In this document: positions 32,247 through 39,575 of the stretch, piece by piece
Layout: every line of letters starts with the position of its first letter
How positions within the stretch are numbered: the stretch's first letter is position 1
Assembly (NCBI GenBank): GCA_031255415.1
Contig: JAIRSO010000064.1
Location: forward strand, 1 to 44,609
Direction of reading: 5' to 3'
Source: Oscillospiraceae bacterium
Lineage (GTDB): Bacteria > Bacillota > Clostridia > Christensenellales > Aristaeellaceae
DNA length: 44,609 nt
Notes under the pieces: generated by a model
The model's input: only the letters and a program-made list of their open reading frames with translations
Told to the model about the DNA's origin: nothing
Database searches by the model: none
Program-made: the position numbers and the translations under genes

Positions 32247-32971
32247 GCGGGCGTGTAAGGTTTCTACCGGCTGGCGAACGCGCCCTGGTCGTAGAGTTCG
32301 GCGACGCTATCGATCCGGAGATAAACGCTAGGGTTGTAGGGTTGGCTGGATCGCTTGCGCGCAAACCTATCCCCGGGGTGAGGGAGTATGTTGTATCGTA
32401 TCGGTCGCTGCTGGTGATGTTCGATCCGATGCGCGTGGGCGAGCGGGGACTGAAGCTGCGCCTGGCATGGAGGCTTCGCGCTTCGCCGAAGGTGGATTCA
32501 GACCGCGCGCCGTCCGCGGCGGTCGAGTTGCCCGTGTGTTATGGCGGCGGCTTCGGGCCTGATCTGCCCGACGTTGCGGCGCATACGGGTTTATCGGTCG
32601 AGGAGGTTGTGCGCCGTCACAGCGCGGCGGTGTATAGGGTGTATATGATCGGGTTTATGCCGGGGTTCCCGTACCTGGGCGGATTGGACGAGACGCTCGC
32701 AACGCCGAGGCTCTCGACCCCGCGCGCGATAATCCCAGCGGGTTCGGTCGGAATCGGCGGGAGCCAGACGGGGGTGTATCCGCTGGACTCGCCCGGCGGC
32801 TGGAGATTGATCGGACGCACGCCGCGCAGATTGTATGACGCGAAGTCGAACAAGCCCGTGCTGTTGTCGGCTGGCGACGAGGTGCGTTTTGTTCCGATAT
32901 CGGCGGAGGACTTTGAGCGGTTAGAGCGGGACGAGAGCCGCGGCGGTTCGATCAAAGGAGCGGGGATATGA
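32243..32971 (+). CDS. pxpB: 5-oxoprolinase subunit PxpB (KipI family)
   Basis: A 242-residue subunit of the ATP-dependent 5-oxoprolinase PxpABC. It carries the KipI/AHS1 pattern: FLPAGERALVVEFGDAID at the start, ELPVCYGGGFGPDLPDVAAHTGLS, the VYMIGFMPGFPYLGGLDETLATPRLSTPR motif and SVGIGGSQTGVYPLDSPGGWRLIGRTP. Start ATG 32243 overlaps the DUF4392 stop (ATGA), and its own stop overlaps pxpC (ATGA). PxpB and PxpC form the ATP-using part, PxpA the rest. Together they hydrolyse 5-oxo-L-proline to glutamate in Bacillus and E. coli; specificity here is untested. Confidence 0.94.
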   Translation: MSGRVRFLPAGERALVVEFGDAIDPEINARVVGLAGSLARKPIPGVREYVVSYRSLLVMFDPMRVGERGLKLRLAWRLRASPKVDSDRAPSAAVELPVCYGGGFGPDLPDVAAHTGLSVEEVVRRHSAAVYRVYMIGFMPGFPYLGGLDETLATPRLSTPRAIIPAGSVGIGGSQTGVYPLDSPGGWRLIGRTPRRLYDAKSNKPVLLSAGDEVRFVPISAEDFERLERDESRGGSIKGAGI

Positions 32972-33984
32972 GCGGGACGGGACTGGAGATACTCTCGCCC
33001 GGGCCGCTGACCACCGTGCAGGATATGGGTCGGTTCGGGATGCTGGGCGGCGGCGTGTGCCCCAGCGGCGCGCTGGATCAGGACGCGGCGCGGCTGGCTA
33101 ACGCGCTTGCCGGAAACATATCGTATGGAGACGAAGCGCCCGCCCTGCTGGAGATGACTCTGCAGGGGATCACGGCGGCGTTTCAAGTGGATACCGTGTT
33201 CGCGGCGACGGGAGCCGATATGCCGCTGTCGCTGAACGGCGAGACGATCGCGGCGTATGAATCCGTCCGCGCCCGTTCGGGCGACGAACTGCGGTGCGGG
33301 TTCGCGGCGGCGGGATGCAGGGCATATCTGGCTGTCGCGGGCGGGTTTGGCGTGCCGCGCGTGATGGGCAGCCGATCCACTCATCTGAAATGCGGGTTCG
33401 GCGGCTTCGACGGGCGTAAACTGCGCGCCGGGGACATTATACCTATCCAATCGGTTGGATCGGGCGTGAAGGCCGGGGTAGGCGTTGAACCGATGCTGAA
33501 GCCTCCTTCGGCGGGACAGCCGTGGGTTGTGCGGGTGGCGGACGGGCCGCAACTGGGAAGATTCGACAAGGCCGCGGTTAAAGGATTCTTTCGCGCGGAG
33601 TACGCCGTGTCGCCGCAGTCGGATAGGATGGGCGTGAGGCTGGACGGGCCGCCGCTAGTGAGCGCGATGGGTTCAGATATACTATCAGACGGCATACCGT
33701 CCGGCGCGATTCAGTTGACGAACAGCGGCCAGCCCATCGTGTTGCTGGCGGACAGGCAGACCATCGGCGGATACGCAAAGCCTTTCGTTGTGATAGACGC
33801 GGATATGCCTGTCATGGCGCAGGTTAGGCCGGGCGAGAAGATACGCTTCGCGCGCGTATCGGCGATGGAGGCGCGGCGGATTAACATGATCGCGTGGACT
33901 GAACTGGCGATGAGGATTCGCCGCGTGGAGGATAAACACTCGGGTACTACGCAGATTATGGGATTGAGATTTCGGAGGGGATGA
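32968..33984 (+). CDS. pxpC: 5-oxoprolinase subunit PxpC (KipA/biotin-dependent-carboxylase-like family)
   Basis: A 338-residue partner of PxpB, of the KipA/AHS2 family. Diagnostic segments are EILSPGPLTTVQDMGRFGMLGGGVCPSGALDQDAARLAN at the N-terminus (residues 5-45), YLAVAGGFGVPRVMGSRSTHL, and the late SDGIPSGAIQLTNSGQPIVLLADRQTIGGYAK. Length is standard. It is translationally coupled on both sides: ATGA overlap with pxpB, and its stop lies in the ribosome-binding region of the DUF1445 gene. Confidence 0.94.
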   Translation: MSGTGLEILSPGPLTTVQDMGRFGMLGGGVCPSGALDQDAARLANALAGNISYGDEAPALLEMTLQGITAAFQVDTVFAATGADMPLSLNGETIAAYESVRARSGDELRCGFAAAGCRAYLAVAGGFGVPRVMGSRSTHLKCGFGGFDGRKLRAGDIIPIQSVGSGVKAGVGVEPMLKPPSAGQPWVVRVADGPQLGRFDKAAVKGFFRAEYAVSPQSDRMGVRLDGPPLVSAMGSDILSDGIPSGAIQLTNSGQPIVLLADRQTIGGYAKPFVVIDADMPVMAQVRPGEKIRFARVSAMEARRINMIAWTELAMRIRRVEDKHSGTTQIMGLRFRRG

Positions 33985-33989
33985 CGCTG

Positions 33990-34772
33990 ATGGACGCTGG
34001 ATTATCGCCGCGCGCGTTCCGCGAGAGGGTGCGCGCCGGACTGCATACGGGACAGACCTCCGGCGTTTGTCCCGGGTTCGCGCAGACGAATCTGGTTGTG
34101 CTGCCGATGGCTTACGCTTACGATTTTCTGTTGTACGCGCAGAGGAACCCCGCCGCGATTCCCCTGCTTGAGGTGACGGACGCGGGCGAGCGGCTGCTGC
34201 GCGTTATCGCTCCCGGCGCGGATACCGCGACCGATTACCCTAGATACAGGGTATACCGGGACGGGGTATTGACCGGCGAGCCGACCGACGTTACCGGGCT
34301 ATGGCGGGATGATTTCGTGAGTTTCCATATCGGGTGCAGTTTCTCGTTCGAGTCCGCGCTGATGGAGGCGGGCGTTCCGGTGCGCAACATCGAGGAAAAC
34401 CGCAACGTGCCGATGTTCGTGACGAATATACCCTGCGCGCCCGCCGGGGTTTTCAGCGGGACGATGGTGGTCAGCATGCGTCCGATCCCATACGCGCTGA
34501 TACCGCGCGCGGTCAGCGTCACGGCGCAGTCGCCGCGCGTTCACGGCGCGCCCGTGCATATCGGCGATCCGTCGCTGATCGGTATCAACGATATAACCAG
34601 GCCGGACTTCGGCGAGCCGGTGACGATCCGTCCGGGTGAGCAGCCCGTGTTCTGGCCTTGCGGGGTGACCCCGCAGGTCGCGGTGCTCAACGCGAAGCCG
34701 GATATCGCGATCACCCACTCGCCGGGGCACATGCTGGTAACGGATACCAGGAACGCGGAGCTGAGGGTTTGA
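33990..34772 (+). CDS. DUF1445 protein (YcsI/UPF0317; D-glutamate cyclase N-terminal-type domain)
   Basis: A 260-residue soluble protein of the YcsI/UPF0317 family. It shows GQTSGVCPGFAQTNLVVLPMAYAYDFL near the N-terminus, then FHIGCSFSFESALMEAGVPVRNIEENRNVPMFVTNIPC, GTMVVSMRPIP and CGVTPQVAVLNAKPDIAITHSPGHMLVTD, all family hallmarks. In Bacillus subtilis the homologue ycsI lies beside the pxp genes; in animals the domain is the N-terminal part of DGLUCY. I prefer ATG 33990, 9 nt after GGAGGGG, over ATG 33981, which abuts that site. It sits between pxpC and pxpA, so a role in 5-oxoproline formation or handling is well supported by context. Confidence 0.9.
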   Translation: MDAGLSPRAFRERVRAGLHTGQTSGVCPGFAQTNLVVLPMAYAYDFLLYAQRNPAAIPLLEVTDAGERLLRVIAPGADTATDYPRYRVYRDGVLTGEPTDVTGLWRDDFVSFHIGCSFSFESALMEAGVPVRNIEENRNVPMFVTNIPCAPAGVFSGTMVVSMRPIPYALIPRAVSVTAQSPRVHGAPVHIGDPSLIGINDITRPDFGEPVTIRPGEQPVFWPCGVTPQVAVLNAKPDIAITHSPGHMLVTDTRNAELRV

Positions 34773-34774
34773 TT

Positions 34775-35542
34775 ATGCGCAAGACTGTCGACTTAAACAG
34801 CGACTTGGGCGAGGGTTTTGGCGCGTACAGGATCGGCGGGGACGAGCGTATCATCCCGCTGATCACGTCCGCTAATCTCGCGTGCGGGATGCACGGCGGG
34901 GATCCGGTCGTGCTGATGAAGGCCATCGATACATGCGTTAAGCACTCGGTCGCGATCGGCGCGCATCCGGGGTATCCCGATCTGCAGGGGTTCGGCAGAC
35001 GCGCGATGGGGCTGACCGCCGACGAGGCCGACGCTTACGTTAGGTATCAACTGGCTGCGGCCTCTGGCATGGCGCGCGCGCAAGGCGGCGAGGTGACTCA
35101 CGTTAAGCTGCACGGCGCGTTGTATAACAGGGCGGGCGCGGACTACTCGTTCGCGAAGGCGATATGCGTCGGGATCAAGAAGACCGCGCCGGAAGCGGCT
35201 CTGCTGGCGCTGTCGGGCAGCGTGATGGTTAAGGCCGGGCTGGACTGTGGGCTGAAGGTCGCGCAAGAGGTTTTCGCGGATCGAGGCTACGAGGACGACG
35301 GCAGCCTGGTCGCGCGGCACAAGCCCGGCGCGATGATCCTCGACGAGGATGAAGCCGTCTCCAGGGTCGTGCGCATGGTGAAGGAAGGGGTTGTGCGGAC
35401 GGTCTCGGGCGGCGAGATCGGCATCGAGGCGGACTCGATATGCGTGCACGGCGACGGCGAGAAGGCTCTCGCGTTCGTGGAGCGTATCCGCGCCGCGCTG
35501 ATCGAGGCCGGGGTGCGCATCAATAATTTTGTAAGCGGGTGA
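34775..35542 (+). CDS. pxpA: 5-oxoprolinase subunit PxpA (LamB/YcsF family)
   Basis: A 255-residue subunit completing the PxpABC 5-oxoprolinase. LamB/YcsF hallmarks are KTVDLNSDLGEGFGAYRIGGDERI at the N-terminus, SANLACGMHGGDP, VAIGAHPGYPDLQGFGRRAM, THVKLHGALYN and AQEVFADRGYEDDGSLVARHKPGA. Start ATG 34775 follows the DUF1445 stop by 2 nt with GAGGG upstream. The downstream S12 hydrolase ATG overlaps or abuts its stop, so transcription and translation are linked. All three Pxp subunits are therefore in one operon, interrupted only by DUF1445. Confidence 0.95.
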   Translation: MRKTVDLNSDLGEGFGAYRIGGDERIIPLITSANLACGMHGGDPVVLMKAIDTCVKHSVAIGAHPGYPDLQGFGRRAMGLTADEADAYVRYQLAAASGMARAQGGEVTHVKLHGALYNRAGADYSFAKAICVGIKKTAPEAALLALSGSVMVKAGLDCGLKVAQEVFADRGYEDDGSLVARHKPGAMILDEDEAVSRVVRMVKEGVVRTVSGGEIGIEADSICVHGDGEKALAFVERIRAALIEAGVRINNFVSG

Positions 35543-36990
35543 TGCGGTTGGATTCATTATCCCAGAAGATCGAGGCGCTGCGGCGGTTTTTCACGGAATA
35601 TATCGGCAAAGAGGGTCTGCCCGGCGTGACCGTCGCGGTGCGTCAAGGCGGCGCGCTGGTGTGGGAGGATGCGTTCGGTATCCGCGACGATCGCGGAACG
35701 CCGATGACCAGCGATACCATATTCGGTATCGCGAGCATGAGCAAGGGGGTGACGTGCGCCGCGCTCGCCGCTCTCGAGGCCGAGGGCAAGGTCTCGTTTA
35801 TGGATCGCGCGGACAAGTACATACCCGGGCTTCGCGTTAAGAATATTCCGCCCGAGTCGCTGTTGATTCACCATCTGGCGACTCACTCCGCCGGGGTTCC
35901 GCCTCTGCCCCTACTAGCGTGGAGCCTGGCTAATCACGTTACGGAACAGGAGTTATCGCCGGAGGAGTCCGCGAAACTCGACGAACGCCGACGCGAGTCC
36001 ACCTCTAAAGTGGATTCTATACAAGATATCATCGGTTACCTGCGCGACGGCGATTATCAGCCGCTGGGTCAGCCCGGCATGTATAACAGTTATTCTAATG
36101 ATTCATTCGCTCTGCTGTCGGCGGTTGTCGATAACGCCGCCGGGACGCCGCTGGAAAGGGTCTTGAGGGAGAGGATATTCGAGCCGCTGGGTATGACGCG
36201 CTCGATACTGGATCAGGACGCTAGCGAGGCTGCGAGGCTGGGGACGATTACCGAACTGTTCGACAAGAAGGACGGCGCGTTTAAGTCCGATACGGCGTGG
36301 GATATCGCTCCCCCGTATCGCGGCTGCGGCTGGATTAAGTCAACCGCCGGGGATATGGCGAGGTTCTACGAGGCGTTGAGTTTCGGCGGGACGGTCGGCG
36401 GGCGCGAGGTTCTGCCCGGCGCCAACGTGCTTTACGGGTCGCGGTTCGCCGAGCCGCCGCATGACTCCGCTTATTGTTACGGGTTGATGAAGCACCCGTT
36501 CCGCGCGGGAGGCAGGGAGTATTGCGTCGTCGAACACGCGGGCGGGCTTCACGGCGTGGCGACTAAGGGCGGGTTCGTGAAGGACGGCGGCGGGATCAGC
36601 GCGGCGGTGCTGTGCAACTGGGAGGACGCGGCTGTGTCGCCATTGCTGGCGGCTGTGTTCTCCGTGATGCTGGGACATCCGCTGGACTCGAGTTACTATT
36701 TCTGGCCTGAGCCGGACGACGAGCCGATAGAGCCGCGCGCGTATACCGGACGGTATCATCAAGACGAGAGATTCGCGGACGATATCGTTGTGGAGGAACA
36801 AGGCGGGGGGCTGGTATCGGCGCGCGCGGAAGGAGCCAAGACGCTCCTGCACTGCGGCACGACGAAATTCATCGCGGAGACTCCCGGCAAGATTCGCGAA
36901 CGATGGGATCAATATCAATTCTTCCTGGACGAGAGCGGCGAGGCCAAGCGGCTCCGGGTAGGCAGCAGGATATACGCGCGTATGGATTGA
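35542..36990 (+). CDS. S12-family serine hydrolase (beta-lactamase class C / D-aminopeptidase-like)
   Basis: A 482-residue serine hydrolase without a signal peptide, hence cytoplasmic. The active-site set is complete: Ser65-x-x-Lys68 (SMSK), Tyr184-Ser-Asn186 (YSN) and a late HAGG in place of KTG. A C-terminal region of about 120 residues forms an extra beta domain. S12 enzymes include DD-peptidases, esterases and D-aminopeptidases; a cytoplasmic location in this operon favours a D-peptide or D-amino-acid amide substrate rather than cell-wall crosslinks. The start is ATG 35542 at the pxpA stop; GTG 35539 and TTG 35548 are alternatives. It is the last gene of the operon. Confidence 0.85.
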   Translation: MRLDSLSQKIEALRRFFTEYIGKEGLPGVTVAVRQGGALVWEDAFGIRDDRGTPMTSDTIFGIASMSKGVTCAALAALEAEGKVSFMDRADKYIPGLRVKNIPPESLLIHHLATHSAGVPPLPLLAWSLANHVTEQELSPEESAKLDERRRESTSKVDSIQDIIGYLRDGDYQPLGQPGMYNSYSNDSFALLSAVVDNAAGTPLERVLRERIFEPLGMTRSILDQDASEAARLGTITELFDKKDGAFKSDTAWDIAPPYRGCGWIKSTAGDMARFYEALSFGGTVGGREVLPGANVLYGSRFAEPPHDSAYCYGLMKHPFRAGGREYCVVEHAGGLHGVATKGGFVKDGGGISAAVLCNWEDAAVSPLLAAVFSVMLGHPLDSSYYFWPEPDDEPIEPRAYTGRYHQDERFADDIVVEEQGGGLVSARAEGAKTLLHCGTTKFIAETPGKIRERWDQYQFFLDESGEAKRLRVGSRIYARMD

Positions 36991-37009
36991 GCGTTTTCAG
37001 CGACATGGG

Positions 37010-37041
37010 GGAACAGGCTCGAGTCGGATCGAGTCTGTTCC
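37010..37041 (+). terminator. Hairpin after the S12 hydrolase gene
   Basis: GGAACAG (37010-37016) pairs with CTGTTCC (37035-37041), continuing through a G-U pair into CTCGA/TCGAG, for about 13 pairs around a 6-nt loop, 19 nt after the stop codon. No T run follows, so it may be a Rho-assisted end or a transcript stabiliser. Confidence 0.5.
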
Positions 37042-37073
37042 GCTGTATCGCGATTGAGTCGGCGCGGTTTTGT

Positions 37074-37153
37074 TTAGTTATGATTCGAGTTAATTATGGC
37101 TCATGCCAGTTATGGTTTGCGTTAGTTATGGTTCACGCTAGCTATGTTTCGCG
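37074..37153. repeat. Five tandem 16-bp repeats between convergent genes
   Basis: The core AGTTATG, with variants, recurs at 37076, 37092, 37108, 37124 and 37140, exactly 16 bp apart. The unit consensus is TTAGTTATGGTTCRCG. The last unit overlaps the final codons and stop of dcd on the other strand. The repeats are AT-richer than their surroundings and have no coding potential. They could be protein-binding iterons or a decaying minisatellite. Confidence 0.8.
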
Positions 37154-37674
37154 TCCATCAACTCTTTGTACATCATGCTGGGTTGTATGTCCGTGTTCTC
37201 CTGATACTTCCCGTTCGCGTAGGTCGAGTACTCGCCCTGTATCGTATGGTAATATATCTGACAAATCTGCACAAATGGATAGATCCTTATCGGGTGCACG
37301 CAATGCATCTCCAGCGTCCAGTATCCTCTGAATCCCACGTCGCCGAACCCGGCGGTCACATGGATATATAAACCCAATCGACCCAGCGATGAGCGCCCCT
37401 CCAGCATCGGCACAAAGCCGTTTGTCCAGGTATACTCCAGCGTCCTGCCCAGATACAAGCGCCCCGGCTCCAGCACTACCCCCGACGGCGGTATCTCGAT
37501 GGATTCCACGGCGTGCTCTTTCTTCATGTCGAGGATATCGTCTTTATACGTTAATAAGCGGTCGTTGAGGCGCAGGTTGCAACTGTTGGGGTTGATCAGC
37601 GCGGGATCGAACGGGTCGATGCCGATATTGCCTAACCCGCGCTGGCGCAGTATCTCAAGGCCGGACAGAATCAA
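37138..37674 (-). CDS. dcd: dCTP deaminase
   Basis: A 178-residue trimeric enzyme that deaminates dCTP for dTTP synthesis. Key features are the N-terminal ILSGLEIL, NPNSCNLRL, and the active-site block EGRSSLGRLGLYIHVTAGFGDVGFRGYWTLEM, with the catalytic Glu in TLEM. Some relatives also hydrolyse the dUTP product; that cannot be decided here. The start is TTG at 37674: it overlaps the ispDF stop as TTGA and follows GGGGGGA, and the protein then begins MILSG, as in the family. The longer frame upstream is an ispDF shadow. The last codons run into the 16-bp repeat array. Confidence 0.9.
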   Translation of the reverse strand: MILSGLEILRQRGLGNIGIDPFDPALINPNSCNLRLNDRLLTYKDDILDMKKEHAVESIEIPPSGVVLEPGRLYLGRTLEYTWTNGFVPMLEGRSSLGRLGLYIHVTAGFGDVGFRGYWTLEMHCVHPIRIYPFVQICQIYYHTIQGEYSTYANGKYQENTDIQPSMMYKELMDAKHS

Positions 37675-38840
37675 TCGGTCGTCCCCCCATATATAACGGC
37701 GGCGGCATGCGCCGATATGCCTTCCTCCCTGCCCTCGTAACCCATGCGCTCCGTGGTAGTGGCCTTGACGCTGACGCGATCCGCGCTTACGCATAACGTA
37801 TCGGCAAGCGAGGCGCGCATCTCGCCGATGAATCCCGACAAGCGCGGCCTCTGCGCGATGATCGTTACGTCTACATTACCGATCGTATACCCGCGCCCGT
37901 TCAGCGCGTCCCTCACGCGCGCAAGCAGTATCATCGACGATATGCCTTTATACGCGTCGTCGCTGTCGGGGAACCATCGCCCTATGTCGCCCAGCGCGGC
38001 GGCTCCTAACAAAGCGTCTATCAGCGCGTGAACCGCCGCGTCCGCGTCGCTGTGCCCCAACAATCCCATCGAATGCGGAACGGTCACGCCGCACAGCGTC
38101 AGCGGCCTGTCCGGCGTTAATCGATGCGCGTCCATGCCGAAGCCTACCCTGGGCAGGCTCGTCCGATCCATTGCCGCGCGCGCGGCGCGGAAGTCCTCCG
38201 ACGTAGTCAGTTTACGATTCGCCGCCTCTCCGTCAACGATCGATACCGGATAACCAGCCGCCCGCGCCAGCGTCGCGTCGTCCGTCGCGGAGCCGCTCGA
38301 GCCGGAGCCGCCGGACAGCGCGTACGCGCGCCTGAGCCAATCCAACCGGAACACCTGCGGCGTTTGCGCGGCGCGCAGGTTTTCGCGCGGCAACGTATCG
38401 ATACCGCCCGACGCGCCGATCAACAGCGTCGTGTCCGCGACGGGCACGGCTGGCATTGCCGCGCCTGTCCGCTCCGCCTCCACGAAACACCGCTCTATCA
38501 AATCAGCCGATACGAACGGCCTCGCCGCGTCGTGCACGGCGACAAACTCCGCTCCGTCAGGCACGCGCTCAAGCGCGCGCGATACGCTTGCCTGCCGCGT
38601 CTCCCCGCCCTGCGCGGTTACGACAGGCAGCGGAGTCGGCGCGCGATCCTTTATCGATTCCCATAACGACCCGTCGTCCGCGCCGACGGCTATCACAACG
38701 CCGTCCACATACGGCGCGAACGCGTCCAGGCACATCAGCACGGGGCACGCGCGTCCCAGCGGCGCGAACGCCTTATTGACAGGCTCGCCCGAGCGCGATC
38801 CCGATCCCGCCGCCGCCAGTATCAGCCAGCGTCCAGCCAC
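37671..38840 (-). CDS. ispDF: Bifunctional IspD/IspF, MEP-pathway isoprenoid enzymes
   Basis: About 389 residues that fuse two non-adjacent steps of the methylerythritol phosphate pathway. The N-terminal cytidylyltransferase (IspD) shows LILAAAGSGSRSG and VHDAARPFV. The C-terminal MECDP synthase (IspF, from about residue 230) shows GFGMDAHRLTP with Asp and His metal ligands, LLGHSDADAAVHALIDALLGAAALGDIGRWFPDSD, and KATTTERMGYEGREEGISAHA. I start at GTG 38840, 8 nt after GGAAGGG; TTG 38846 overlaps the rqcP stop but is only 2 nt from that site. It ends in a TTGA overlap with dcd. Confidence 0.94.
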   Translation of the reverse strand: MAGRWLILAAAGSGSRSGEPVNKAFAPLGRACPVLMCLDAFAPYVDGVVIAVGADDGSLWESIKDRAPTPLPVVTAQGGETRQASVSRALERVPDGAEFVAVHDAARPFVSADLIERCFVEAERTGAAMPAVPVADTTLLIGASGGIDTLPRENLRAAQTPQVFRLDWLRRAYALSGGSGSSGSATDDATLARAAGYPVSIVDGEAANRKLTTSEDFRAARAAMDRTSLPRVGFGMDAHRLTPDRPLTLCGVTVPHSMGLLGHSDADAAVHALIDALLGAAALGDIGRWFPDSDDAYKGISSMILLARVRDALNGRGYTIGNVDVTIIAQRPRLSGFIGEMRASLADTLCVSADRVSVKATTTERMGYEGREEGISAHAAAVIYGGTTD

Positions 38841-38842
38841 GG

Positions 38843-39103
38843 TCAAAACCCTTCCGCTGGTTCGCTTATAACACGGTACATATTCGCGGCCTCGGACTTC
38901 GGCGCGTGCGGCTGGATCGACAGCACCTCGTATGCTCCGGTCTTGCCGCCGAAACGCACGTCCAGCCGGTCGCCGGGCTTGACCTCCGCGCTGGGTTTAG
39001 CGGGCTTGCCGTTTATCATAACGCGACCCGCGCCGCAGGCCTCGTTGGCTACGGTGCGCCGCTTTATGATGCGCGTGGTTTTCAGATACAGATCCAACCG
39101 CAC
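38843..39103 (-). CDS. rqcP: RqcP, S4-domain ribosome quality-control factor (YabO/Hsp15-like)
   Basis: An 86-residue RNA-binding protein almost wholly made of an S4 domain (MRLDLYLKTTRIIKRRTVANEACGAGRVMINGKPAKPS...KPGDRLDVRFGGKTGAYEV). RqcP works with RqcH to add poly-Ala tails to stalled nascent chains on 50S subunits. The start codon is GTG at 39103, with GGAAGGG upstream. It lies between HU and ispDF; the HU-RqcP pairing is standard in Firmicutes. Confidence 0.92.
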   Translation of the reverse strand: MRLDLYLKTTRIIKRRTVANEACGAGRVMINGKPAKPSAEVKPGDRLDVRFGGKTGAYEVLSIQPHAPKSEAANMYRVISEPAEGF

Positions 39104-39127
39104 CTTCTATCCCTTCCGGCCTGTGTT

Positions 39128-39409
39128 TCAGCCTTTAGCCGCCAGCGTGTTGCGCAGCATCTTGCCCGCCTTGAACGACGCGGCTCTGTTCTCGGGGATG
39201 TCGATCGGCTCCCCGGTGCGCGGGTTGCGAGCCTTGCGCGCGGGGCGCAGTTTCGCCTCAAACGTGCCAAACCCGACGATCTGCACGCGATCGCCGCCGT
39301 CCAGGGTTTCGATGATTGTGTCGAACAGCGCGCTTACCACCTTTTCGCCGTCTTTCTTGGTCATCCCGGTTTTCTCGGCGACCTGGGCGCTCAGTTCCAT
39401 CTTGTTCAC
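39128..39409 (-). CDS. HU-family DNA-binding protein
   Basis: A 93-residue histone-like protein that bends and compacts DNA as a dimer. It has the standard layout: helical N-terminus (MELSAQVAEKTGMTKKDGEKVVSALFDTI), VQIVGFGTFEAKLRPARKARNPRTGEPIDIPENRAASFKAGKML, with the DNA-intercalating Pro in RNPRTG. GTG at 39409 is the start, since AGGAGG lies exactly 8 nt upstream; ATG at 39400 would be 17 nt away. The 166 nt between the glycosyltransferase gene and HU may hold its own promoter, but I could not identify convincing hexamers. Confidence 0.96.
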   Translation of the reverse strand: MNKMELSAQVAEKTGMTKKDGEKVVSALFDTIIETLDGGDRVQIVGFGTFEAKLRPARKARNPRTGEPIDIPENRAASFKAGKMLRNTLAAKG

Positions 39410-39575
39410 GTATCGATCCTCCTAATTTGTTCTCACGCGCGCGCGGGACTGGTGTATAGCATGCAACCAGACCGCTATGGCTATTCGCCGAACGACGCGC
39501 GTTTCCTGCTAAAAATCGAGGCAAAGACCAGTTTTTTTTGCGTCCGCGCCGTTCGCGCCGCGCGAAGGCTGGTAT

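Noticed and set aside
37074-37153. CRISPR array
   Set aside because: The five 16-bp repeats are directly tandem without unique spacers, and no cas genes are in the window.
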